In this document: in pieces, positions 50,420 to 60,531 of the stretch
Position numbering within the stretch: the first letter of the stretch is position 1
Layout of the letters: the number at the start of each line of letters is the position of its first letter
Assembly (NCBI GenBank): GCA_014706295.1
Contig: JACSVZ010000001.1
Coordinates: forward strand, 37,496,318 to 37,560,317
Source: Lycocorax pyrrhopterus obiensis
Taxonomy: Eukaryota; Chordata; Aves; Passeriformes; Paradisaeidae
Reading direction: 5' to 3'
DNA: 64,000 nucleotides
Made by a program: the position numbers and the translations under genes
Notes under the pieces: model-generated
Told to the model about the DNA's origin: nothing
What the model saw: only the letters and a program-made list of their open reading frames with translations
The model's database searches: none

Positions 50420-51375
50420 AATTCAGGCATAAAAATTTATTTCTGCAATCAACACTGCAAATATGGAATGAGATTTCTGGTTATAGACTCATTTCATTCA
50501 GATGAAAGACAGAAATACTTCACAGTTTCATGCCATGCCAAAATGGGGTGTTGTCTAACTTTGAAAATCTCCCAACTTAATTGCTTGTATTTATAATAAT
50601 GATTAATAATCTTTCCAAATCCCATTTTAGTCCTAAATATAGGCAGCTAGATAGATGACTCTTCATTCCCACAATAATACTTAGACTGTTTAGACTGGAA
50701 CACAGTCTAAAATAGATGCCACCATGGGAAAAGAAAAGAAATGAAAAAAAAAAGAAATAGGTTAAATCTGTTCTAATTTGAAATGAGTTCTTGCATGAAG
50801 ACTGGTATGATGCAAAGTTTTCTCATATCTTTCCAAGATGCAATTGTCTGCTAACATCCACATTTTTAGCCTAAAGAAAATAAAAGGACTGTAGGACTGC
50901 TAAAATGTCTCCCCAGGAAAACTGGAATTCAGAAAGCAAATCACATAATCCAAGCAGAATTTCAAAGATGGAGCCATGTCAAAAGAACATAAAATATTGA
51001 ATGAGTGGTATGAATGACTAGGAGACCCCCACCTCAAATATGGTGTTAGTATGAGAAGTAACAGGACATCTATTCAATGAATGTACCTCTCACATGTAAA
51101 AACACTGGCACTAGAAAAATATAATTGTAACATCTTTGCAATATGGACAAATCCAAAAGTGCCTAACAAATGGACCAAACGAAACCTGCAGTCAATTTTT
51201 CTCTTTATGGGAAAATCCTCACTATGCATGTTGCAGAAATATCACATAAATGTTTCTAAATGCTACCCATCATTAAGGGCTGCTGGTTCCCAGAGTCCAT
51301 GAACATGCAATATACTAAAAAGTAATCACTTTCCTGGCATAAGAATCAAAAAATGGCAAAGTATAGTTTAAAAAT

Positions 51376-51405
51376 CAAACAAACAAACAAAAAAAAAAAC
51401 AAACA
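51376..51405. repeat. (CAAA)n / A-rich tract
   Basis: Three CAAA units run into eleven A and a further CAAACA. It is simple low-complexity sequence. Confidence 0.9.
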
Positions 51406-51723
51406 GTGAAATACAGTAGTTCAGCTGCCCACATCTCCTTCATGTTTTCTTTGCCCCTATCTTTCATTGTGTCTTCTGGGACTTGATGTAAGATTTCAAG
51501 AAGGGTTTAAAGATTAAATTTCTTTCTGTGTTAATCCTCTAAGCTTTTCCCTTTGGAATCCTAACTTCAATGACAGACTGTTCACTCACAGTGTCCAAAC
51601 TACATTTGTTTTAGTAATGAGGCACTAATGCAGTGTTGCTCAATTCTCAGCTGTCTAAAGATTGGTTTTATTTTCAGAGGGGCAGATCCATCTCCTAGAG
51701 AAACACCAAAGTACTATTTAGGT

Positions 51724-51755
51724 AAGAGAGAGAGAGAGGGGAGAGAGAGAGGGAG
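51724..51755. repeat. (GA)n-type microsatellite with GGGG interruptions
   Basis: AAGAGAGAGAGAGAGGGGAG continues into GAGAGAGAGGGAGA. It is an imperfect GA dinucleotide tract. Confidence 0.93.
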
Positions 51756-51959
51756 ATGACCCTTCATAGCTGCATGACTGTGAACGAGCTACTCAGAACA
51801 TTTTCACTGTTCTTAACAATCAGCAGTAGACCACAGAGTACAACAGTAGAAAATGATTTCCAGGACTTCCTACCATGTTATGAAACATTTCAAAGGTAAC
51901 ATACTTTTACCTGGCCTGTTAAGTGACGTTTGACATGTCATCTAATCAGACAGCTACTT

Positions 51960-52215
51960 GTTGATGTGTGTTTCTCTCCCCGTGATGCTGATAAAGGCTG
52001 CCTCTCACCCCCTTGTCACTCCAACCCTTACTTCTGTGTTTGGTCAGCCCCTGGCCTTTACCAACGAGCTTAACTGCAGCCTTCTTCTGCCAGGTTGAAT
52101 TTCATTGGGTTTTCAGTATGACCACTCCTCTGGCATGAACCGTGAGGCATTTGGAAAGTGACGAATGACAGCTGTTTGTTCAGGGTGGTTGAAACCACCC
52201 AGCTGCTTATCAGAA
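51960..52215. promoter_or_regulatory. GC-richer unique island, candidate conserved non-coding element
   Basis: For about 250 bp the composition is clearly richer in G and C than the flanks, with no repeat match. It includes CCCTGGCCTTTACCAACGAG, CAGGTTGAATTTCATTGGGT, a GATA-like CTTATCAG (52206-52213) and the perfect dyad GGGTGGTT-GA-AACCACCC at 52183-52200. The dyad contains AACCACC, a core resembling RUNX sites (AACCACA-like) on both strands. No open frame of length spans it. It could be an enhancer, a non-coding exon or an unrecognised old repeat. Confidence 0.3.
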
Positions 52216-52757
52216 AGATGATGAAGGTTTTTTTTATCTACCTATAAATAAAGAGAAAAAGAAAATTAAATTACTGAGAAACAAGGAATTATCATGCAAA
52301 TTATGACACAACTGGAACTATCTTGTGATTTCTTTACTGTAGTATCCAAATTACAAATATGATTAATACTGCAAGATCTTTCAAGTAATAACTTACATTT
52401 ATGGTTTTGCAACTTTCTATGGAAAAAGTATTCACCTTCAAAGAGTACTTTATAATTTTTTTTTACCATGGCACTTAGCATCAAAGGTAATCTTAACTAA
52501 GTTTCTTCAAATTATCTTAAAAATTAAGTGAAGTACAGCACTGTACTATTTCAATGCAAATTCTCTATCTGTGAACTTAATCCTGTTGTGAACTCTGTAG
52601 GGATGGTAGAGACTGTCCATATATTTTATAGGAAAAAGGATTTTGTTTCCAGGTGGTATTGAATCCAAAATACTTGGAGAATTAATCTGAAATAAGATAT
52701 TTAATTAGGTTTCATATGGTGGCATTGAATTTACTGTTACTATTTCTCTTTTTTTTT

Positions 52758-53355
52758 TTTCGTGGTTTCACCCCAGCCAGCAACCAAGCTCCATACAGCC
52801 CCTCACTCACACCCTCACCATCAGGACTGGGTAGAGATTTGGAAGGGTAAAAGCTAGAAAACTCAAGATTTGAGATAAGGACAGTTTAATGGAGAAAGCA
52901 AAAGCCTCACACAAGCAAAGATAAACAGGGAATGAATTCACTGCTTCCCATGGGCAGGCAGGTGTTCAGCCAACTCCAGGAAAACAGGGCCCCATCACAT
53001 GTAACGGTGACTTGGGAAGACAAATGTTACCTCTCCAAATGTCCCCCCCCCGCCCCTTCCTCCTTCTTCTCCCCACTTTATATACTGAGCATGATGCCAT
53101 ATGGTCTGGAATATCCCTTTGGTCAGTTGGGGTCACCTGTCCTGGCTGTGTCTCCCAGCCTCCCCCGCACCCCCAACTTTCTCACCAGTGTGGCAGTACA
53201 AAAAGCAGAAAAGGCCTTGGCTCTGTGCAAGTGCTGCTCAACAATAACAAAAACATCTCTTTATTATCAACCCTGTGTTCAGCACAAATCCAAAACACGC
53301 AGTCCCACACTAGCCACTGTGAAAAAATTACTCTACCCCAGCCAAAACCAGCACA
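52758..53355 (-). mobile_element. Solo LTR, endogenous retrovirus, minus strand
   Basis: Read on the minus strand the element begins TGTGCTGGTTTTGGCTGGGG at 53355. It carries TATATAAA at 53084-53077, then an ATTAAA polyadenylation signal at 52890-52885. It ends at the GGGTGAAACCACGA block near 52760, where the terminal bases run into a T-run and the final CA is lost. The length is about 600 bp. U3, R and U5 order is therefore intact and no internal retroviral sequence flanks it. A target-site duplication is not visible, perhaps because the T-run has overgrown one side. This copy keeps its TATA box, unlike the related LTR at 13068. I recognise the type from songbird genomes but not its exact name. 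Confidence 0.88.
53043..53056. repeat. C-rich run inside the LTR
   Basis: Nine C residues are followed by GCCCC. It sits downstream of the TATA box on the minus strand and is likely unstable in length. Confidence 0.88.
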
Positions 53356-55334
53356 GTGTTCTTAATTCTTTTAAATAAAAATTCTGCTATCAAGATATCC
53401 ATTCTACCAGTTTAAAAGATAGCTATGATGCATATATGTAGACCATTAAAATGAAATTCTACAGAGGGTGAAAAATTCTCTACTACTTGAAATTTTTGTA
53501 AATTAATTTTTATTTTATTTTATTCTAAATAATGGCATATCTAGAGACGGTCCCATAAAAAAACTCATTCTCTCTCTTCCCCTTGCCTTCCCCCCTCCCT
53601 TTCCTGAAGGACAGGAAAAAAATCTGCTTTCTATTTTTGCAAGGTGTTATCACAAAGTTTTAACTTTAAAAACTCTGTTTTCTAGGGGTAATTTTCTTTG
53701 ATTCATAAATGTTTTTTATTCTGTTTCCCTGTCTTTGTATAAGATTTTTAAAAGTCATCAAAGTGCCAAATGCTGTTATACACATGCCAGCAATGAATAA
53801 GTATATATTTACAACTGCACATGCTAATTCTGCAGTACCTATTTTTCAGTGCATCAGACTTTCTTCATGACTCACAAAGTTTTCCATTTTTTGTCTTCAC
53901 CTCCTTATCAAGGCAAAGCAAGAGATCAAAGACAACATATCCAGTTTTTATGACAAGACTTTTAAAATTTAATTCCTATTCAAAATATAATAATGTTTCT
54001 CTAATTTGTTAATACTGTGTGTGGAAATTGGAAGATATCATCTTCTGGAAAAAAAAAGAAAATAATTTTTTTTTCTATTTTGCCATCTGAGATTAATTCC
54101 ACTGAACTAATGAGACTTTCAGAATGATCCCTATTAAGTAAAGCTGATTTTAGGAGCACTGTTTATGAATATTTAGGAACCAAAACCATCATATAAAACC
54201 TTGGAAAGTGACTCTACACAAATATTGTCTGACAGTGACCTAATTAGAGTCATTTGCATACTAATGAGACTTTGAAAGAGATAAGCAATAGCATGCTTGT
54301 AATAGATAATTAATTTGTGTTTCAAAATAAGCTATGGTTATTTAACCGCAATTCATATAACACATTGAATTATAGGAGTTGAGCAAGTTATTTTATAACA
54401 ATAAACAACTGTTACAGCTTTTCAGTTTTACTTAAACTCCCATTCAAGAAATTTCCTTTATGGCAAAAAGGTAATGCTGTTCATTAAGCTTTGGATTTTG
54501 AAGTTTGTTTTGGGAAAAAAAAAAGACCGAGGGAATAAAGTACTTCTGCATATCATAAAAGCAGCACAACCTGTGCCATATGTTGCCCCTCATTTAGTAT
54601 GTATATCAACACATCAGCCACTGCAGCTGGCGTATGGCTTCTTTTTCCTCCTAATCATTTTCCTCTAGTCACATATTGTTCTATTTGAGCAAGACATGAC
54701 CATACTTCATAACACGCATTCCAATTCTGAAGTTTCATTGTAAGAAAAGAGGAAATGAGTGGTTTAAGGCTGTATTATAAGCTTAAAAAAGACAGTGAGT
54801 TGTGGCTCTTGACATATATTTACCAATGTGCTACCATTTTCAAAACACTGAATTTCACGTCTTTTCCTGTAAAAATTACAGTGAAGCCATCAGTCTCAGT
54901 TTTAGCTTACCTAAACTATATATAGTTGAAAATTAAAGTGGGTAACTGCTGTTTCAGGTTAGAAAATGACATTTCTCAAAGGTCTGACTCATAAGAAGAA
55001 CAAAGACTTTTGAGAAAGCTATTCATATCTAATCAATATGTATGTCTGAAAATGCTTTTTACTGATATGTAAACCACACGTTTAACTCTTAGGTCAATCT
55101 TACTTCTGCATTCCCCTCCTACAGTAAGGTGACCACATCTGTGTACAGCTTCTCTTTAAAGTCACTCTTCGTATAGGGACAGAATAAGGCTGAGTCATGT
55201 TTAGCAGATTATAAAAAATTACTGAATAGTTACATGGAAATGTAAAAACAAAAGTTAGAAATGTAAAAATAATTCAGTCTGTCATTCCAGCCATAAAATC
55301 ACAATTGCAAACACAACTTTGTTGATTGGGCTGA
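53356..55334. other. Unique AT-rich DNA, no gene seen
   Basis: This holds a pyrimidine tract at 53566-53606 and the motif-rich segment 54195-54330. No interspersed repeat or exon is recognised. Frames stay under 70 codons. Confidence 0.6.
54195..54330. promoter_or_regulatory. Candidate conserved non-coding element with octamer and homeodomain sites
   Basis: TAATTA at 54241-54246 is followed within six bases by the perfect octamer ATTTGCAT at 54252-54259. CTAATGAG, GATAAGCAATAGCATGC and ATAATTAATTTG come next. The clustering of TAATTA with a POU octamer is typical of vertebrate developmental enhancers. The AT-rich background lowers the weight of this, and no conservation evidence is at hand. 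Confidence 0.33.
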
Positions 55335-55573
55335 GTCCCTGTAGACATCAGTGATAAGTGGTGTCCCCTGGGGGTCTGTATTGAGACCAGTATTATTTAA
55401 TATCTTCTTAATGGCATAGATGAAGAGATCAAGTACACTGTCAACAAATTTGCAGATGATACCAAGCTGAGTGGTGCTGTTGACACACTTGAAGGAGGGG
55501 ATGCCATCTAGAGAGACCTGGACAAGCTCAAGAAGTGGGCTACAATGTAAAGGTTTCATAAAAATGATGCAAA
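55335..55573 (+). mobile_element. CR1 LINE, internal fragment from the end of the reverse transcriptase frame
   Basis: Plus-strand blocks GTGTCCCCTGGGGGTCTGTA, TTGAGACCAGTATTATTTAA and TATCTTCTTAATGGCATAGA are followed by AAATTTGCAGATGATACCAAG, CTGAGTGGTGCTGTTGACAC and GGACAAGCTCAAGAAGTGGG. They correspond to the CR1 region around the FADD-type (ADD) reverse transcriptase motif and just beyond. In family terms it encodes the '...FNIF.ND...FADDTKL' stretch, here decayed. The 3' end of CR1 is absent here. A 3' piece in the same orientation follows at 57685. Confidence 0.88.
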
Positions 55574-57684
55574 TACTAATATTAAAATAATACTAACATT
55601 TAAATAGTGTGTGTGTTAAGTAGAAACATAGCCATCTTTACACCCAAAGACAATATATGGGGTTAATTGTGCCTGTATTTCCTCTCCTACAAATAAAAAC
55701 TGCATGGCATTTTTCTTCATTCTTATCCAAATATGTCAATATTCCAATTACCTTTAGTAAAATTAACCCAACACTTAACTTTAAGTATATATTTGTAGAC
55801 TAAGTTTGGGCCTAGTCTTTTTGTAAAGAGAACTCTGATAAAATCTGGAAAATGATAAGAGTAAAATTTAGCTGTAATATTTACCCTTTTAAATGTTTAG
55901 TTTACAAAAAAAACCCAAAAAACCAAAAATTAAGCAAAAACAAACAAAACAACAATGAGATTTATTAAAAAAAAAACCACAAAAAAATCACAAGATACAG
56001 GGCAAACTGCTGAAAATATTCTATTAAAATCCTGAGACCTTGGTGGTGTACAAGACCCTAGTGTTTGAAGGAACTTCCCAAGTGGATGAGTATTTATTTC
56101 TGTGTATATAAACTTCCCTGTAAACAAAAGGAAAGTAAAGCTTAGTGTAAAGTTCTACTATTTTCAAGGAACATGGTGAAATATATTTGCCTAATATATG
56201 CCCAAAACTATGAATAGGTCAGAAGAAAATTGCCTCAAGCAAAGATGGAGCAAATCAATGTCTCTCACATTTTCATCTTTCATGATGAGAATAACAAAGC
56301 ATAGAGTTCCAGCTAATTCACTGCAACTGAGTACAAAACTACAAAAGCTTTACAATCTCTTCCTCTTCAAAACCATCAATCTCCATTACATGTAAAACTG
56401 AGATTTGCCTTTGGTTTATTTTCATAAAGACAAGCCACTCTGCAGTAAAACATTACTGCTAACAATTACAATGCACTTCATAATGCTAAAAATATGCACT
56501 GCAGATATAATTGTGGGTGTGCAATTCATATAATAAAAGGACGCCACAGAAAGATTTTCAGACATTTTATTTATCTTTATGGTAACCGAAAGGTCACCAA
56601 CCAAGGATGACATTAACATGTATTTACAGCAACGAACTGTCTACCTTTGTAGACACAAAGGTACTTAGATGATTAATATCACATTTGAATGGCTCCACAG
56701 AAAACAGAAGGGAGGCTGGCTAAAGAGCAGTATTATCTAATGACAGACTTTTTTCATAGGTTTTCCATATGTAGGCCATAAGTCGGAGACTAATTTAGAA
56801 AAGAATAGCCAGGAGTTCTCATGTGTAGGAAAAATCATTCACTTGAACAGATATCTAAAGGTAGAGACAAAAACTTCACATAGAGAATTTAGGATCCTTG
56901 TGGGATTTAGATATTTCAGGGTTTTTATCAGACACAGGATCCATAATTTTTGAAAATATGGTATTGTCATGGGAGATAATTTAGTTCTTCAAAAATTCAA
57001 TCAGAAAAAAGAAGGGTGGAGAAATTTAACTCGATATTAATAAATTAAATGTTGTTGAAATATTGAAATCTTTCAAAAAACTGAAGTGATCTTATTTATT
57101 AAATTGGGGTAAAAATAAAAGCATATTATCATAAATGATAAAGCTTTCAGTTTTTTCAGTATTTGTTAGAATGGTTTTGCTTGATAATGCAGAATTATAT
57201 AAATCAAATGTGATAATGTTGGGGTTTATGCAATCTTGGTAAAATGCTAAATTCTGGCATCAGTTTAAGAAATTTTCTTGCTGCAAGCTACAGGAATCAG
57301 CGTTCATACATAAAGATAGGGAACACTTAGAAAATAAACAGATAAAAGAAGTAAAAGAAACATTGTAAGAGTAGTTCCTTCTCTAATATCTCTCCTGAGA
57401 AGTCCCACTAATGGATATTATGGCACAGTTTCTGTCAAGCAATGCTAAAGATAAACATTAAGTTTTACAATGAAGATCATTAACTTCTTGATTTTTACAT
57501 TTAAAAAACCATTGTATGAAGCAGCAATTTTAGTGTGACTCATCATACAAGTAGACAAGGTAAAACATAGTAATTGGATGCTGTTTAGTCTGATCTGATC
57601 TGAGTGAACAAAGCATGTTGTGGTTCAGAATGATATCTTGAGGTAAGTCTTGTAGAAAGCTATGCCCTGAAGCTTCTCTACAGG
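55574..57684. other. Unique AT-rich DNA between two CR1 pieces
   Basis: This contains the A-rich tract 55905-55988 and a 9-bp perfect hairpin at 56642-56663 (TACCTTTGT / ACAAAGGTA, loop AGAC). No terminal repeats or transposon features are seen that would explain it as an insertion into CR1. Confidence 0.55.
55905..55988. repeat. A-rich low-complexity tract
   Basis: A-runs are broken by CCC, CC and single C residues, followed by a second A10 run at about 55967-55976. No upstream AATAAA with coherent gene-like sequence was found. Confidence 0.88.
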
Positions 57685-58220
57685 TAAAATCTCTGCATAT
57701 CCTGGTGAGATTGTACATCGAATCCTGTGCTTGGTTTTGGCCGCCTCACTGAGAGAGACATTAAGGTGCTGGAACGAGTCCAGAGGAGGACAACGGAGCT
57801 GGGGAAGGGTCTGGAGCACAAGTCTTAGAGCAGCAGCTGAGGGAGCTGGGCGTGTTTAGCCTAGAGAAAAAGAGGCTCAGGGGAGACCTTATTTCTCTCA
57901 ACAACTACAAGGTGGGGAGGGAGGACTCAGTCTCTTCTCCCAAGTAAAAAGCGACAAGATGAGAGGAAATGCTCACAAGTCTAACCAGGGCAGTTTTAAA
58001 TTCGATATTAGGAAAACTTTTTACACTGAAACAGTCACTGGACATTGAAACAGATTGCCCCGGGAAGTGGTTGAGTCACAATCCCTGGAAACGTTCATAC
58101 AACCTGCGTAAGGTGTGGCACTTGGGGATATGGTTTAGTGGCAAACGTGGCAGTGAAGGGTTAACAGTTCAACTTGATGACCTTAGAGATCTTTTCCAGC
58201 CTTAACAACTCGATGATTCT
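57685..58220 (+). mobile_element. CR1 LINE, 3' end fragment (about 535 bp)
   Basis: The plus-strand order is complete: CTTGGTTTTGGCCGCCTCACT, GGTGCTGGAACGAGTCCAGA, GGAGCTGGGCGTGTTTAGCC, GAGGCTCAGGGGAGACCTTA, GGAAGTGGTTGAGTCACAAT, CCCTGGAAACGTTCAT and GATGACCTTAGAGATCTTTT. It ends CCAGCCTTAACAACTCGATG followed by ATTCT. One octamer-like unit remains. The 3' end is of the same type as at 3986 and 63779. It is less diverged than the 6764 and 40605 copies as judged by eye. No frame is intact. Confidence 0.95.
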
Positions 58221-60479
58221 ATTACTGTAAGTAAATATGACATTAATTCTTGGTGAATCATAAGATGATCAGCATCCTGTTATATCCTGAAATCTTCACT
58301 ATTGTTTTGGTGTTTGATAGAGATTGTAAAGCCATTAGATTAAGTAGACCAATCTTTTGTATGTCATAGGTTACTTTATTGACTCACATTAAACATTTAT
58401 TTTAAGCAGGAACATGTTTCAAATTAAAACTTTGCTCTCATTGTGCTATAACGCATATTCTGGCAGATCAAAATATATACTGGTTTGGTAACACAATGCA
58501 GAGCCTGAGGTTTGGGACTGAATTTAAGAGATGTACAAAGTATCCGAGTGAGGACTTGAGCATTAGTTTACTCTGTAGGAAAAAAAAAGCCAAGACACAA
58601 AGAAAAAGCAGATTAGATAGGGGAAAACAAGTATTTGGTTCCTTTGGCTATAAGAGCTATGAGGTTTAGTTAGACCTGGTAAAATGGTTTGGATAGAAAT
58701 AGCGGATAGAATTCTGCAAATATTGAGGAAAATTTTGCGGCAAGACAGATCACCTACCTAATTGCAGGGCTAATTGAGCCCTAATTGAGGACTAACTGTC
58801 CTCCTCTTCTGTAGTATCTGTACACTTGAGGCTGATAATTTAACCCTCACATTACTCCCATGAAGTACAGAAGAGGGGAGATTTGCTCAACAAGCTAAAA
58901 TAACTACAGTGATTTGAGCAAGACTGCATCAGTTAAGAGCAATTTTATAGAGCTGGTTGCACACCTATACTCCTAGGCACGGAGACACCATTCCTCTACT
59001 AATGTAAGAGGTAAGTAATTGTACATAGTACTCTTCCTAGACTCTGTCAGAGTATTTAATAACTTGCTCAAATCTATCAGTAGTTAGTTAGCAGAAGACA
59101 TTCGTACATAAAGTCTCCATGCCAGTAAATCTGTTTCTCTTAATATCTGAAAGCAATTCTTATTGCTATTTTTATTTTATTATCCAGAAAACACCCACAA
59201 CAACAAAAAAAAAACAAAAAGAACCTTTCTTCCTAAAACTCCTGGCTTGAGACTCACCTTTCATTTCAAGTATTCAAATTGTAGAAGGTTTGTTTAGCTG
59301 TACAAGCCAAAAGGTATTTTTCTCTTCTTAGGCTATGTGTTGCAAGTAAGTTGTCAGAGTGAATACTGAAAATTATAAAAGCTTTCAGTTAGACTGAAAA
59401 GAAGATCTAATGCAAAAAATTCTCAAATTGATTTAGAAAGAGATTCTAAGAAGTGTTGGGTGAACAAAAACTGTTTGCAAAGCCCCTATATTTAGCTGAT
59501 GTAAGAAACTCTAGTACAGTTTCTTCAACCTGTTCTGTGTCACACCGCAGACATTTAGGCTGATTGCTGAAAAAGCAATAAGCATTTTTGCACATTTAAT
59601 AGAATCCTAGCAGGCTACCTTTAGAGGGAAGCCAGAGACACTGCCGATTTTCCTGTTACATTTCTTCTCTTTATTATCCACAGACACCTGGACAATCAGT
59701 CAGGTCTGATTTGACAGCAGGCACAGTAGAAAGTCATTGAAAAACCAGATGCTTAAAGACACCAAGACAATAACGGTCCTTTTACTCCCCGCCCTCCCAG
59801 CCTTATATCAGATGTGTGCAAAGTTCTGTACCATCAAAGAAGATACTTGGACTATTGATATTTTTGGAGGCATGCTAACATACAGCAGTTTCCCTATATC
59901 CACAGTACAACAGAAGTCAAAACTATCCCAGTTTGTTTTCTCTCCAGCACGCAACCTCCCATTTTCCAACTTTCTGGCAGCAAAATTCAACTTTGTATTC
60001 TTACAAGTTCAGAGCTTACAGCACCAACTAAGTTCAGTGTTCTCAGAGTAAATACAACAGATAGTAATAACTGTGGGACTTCTAATTTGCACTCTCTTAA
60101 CAGCAATCTTCAGCCAAACTCCTGTTCTGTGCGAACACAGAAGTGTAAAAAGGTTCCCTGTCCCAGGATCGTGTATTTTACAGGGTTAGCAAGAAGCAAG
60201 GAACATTAGCCTGAAAGGAACTTTTTGGTTTCATGGCTAATTTGCGACACATAGGAAAACCACCTAGTTTACTATTAGTTGGGGTAGTTCATCTAAGACA
60301 GATTCCTTTTTTCACAGTCCTTTTTCCACTAAGTTAAGCTACATCTTAAAGCAGAGTCAATAAGAATTGATATGACATCAATTGCTGCTCCCAAACTAAA
60401 GAAAACTACTGTTTCAAAATATATTTCAGTTTTAAATGTCTTTTTAGCGTATGTGAAAGACTTGGGGGTTGGATATTTC

Positions 60480-60531
60480 TTTTAATTATTTTTATTTTAT
60501 TATATTTTATTTTAATTATTTTATTTTATTA
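60480..60531. repeat. AT-only (TTTTA)n-like tract
   Basis: About 50 bp consist only of A and T with TTTTA and TTTTATTA units. It is simple low-complexity sequence. Confidence 0.92.

Larger units (their letters stand above)
46373..52757. other. Unique DNA, no gene supported
   Basis: No nameable interspersed repeat is seen. Simple sequence includes the purine tract at 50353-50419, the A/C tract at 51376-51405 and the GA-rich tract at 51724-51755. Sequence around 48050-48260 is moderately GC-richer and unique, with overlapping short minus-strand frames that do not resemble known proteins. The island 51960-52215 is listed separately. Confidence 0.55.

Noticed and set aside
52932..53378. 148-codon and 117-codon plus-strand ORFs
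   Set aside because: They run antisense through the minus-strand LTR and its C-rich run. No protein family is recognised.
56642..56663. 9-bp perfect hairpin
   Set aside because: Stems of this length are expected several times by chance in 64 kb, and there is no further context.
59737..60051. 104-codon plus-strand ORF
   Set aside because: No recognisable motif, and an overlapping minus-strand frame is equally long-lived. It is likely chance.
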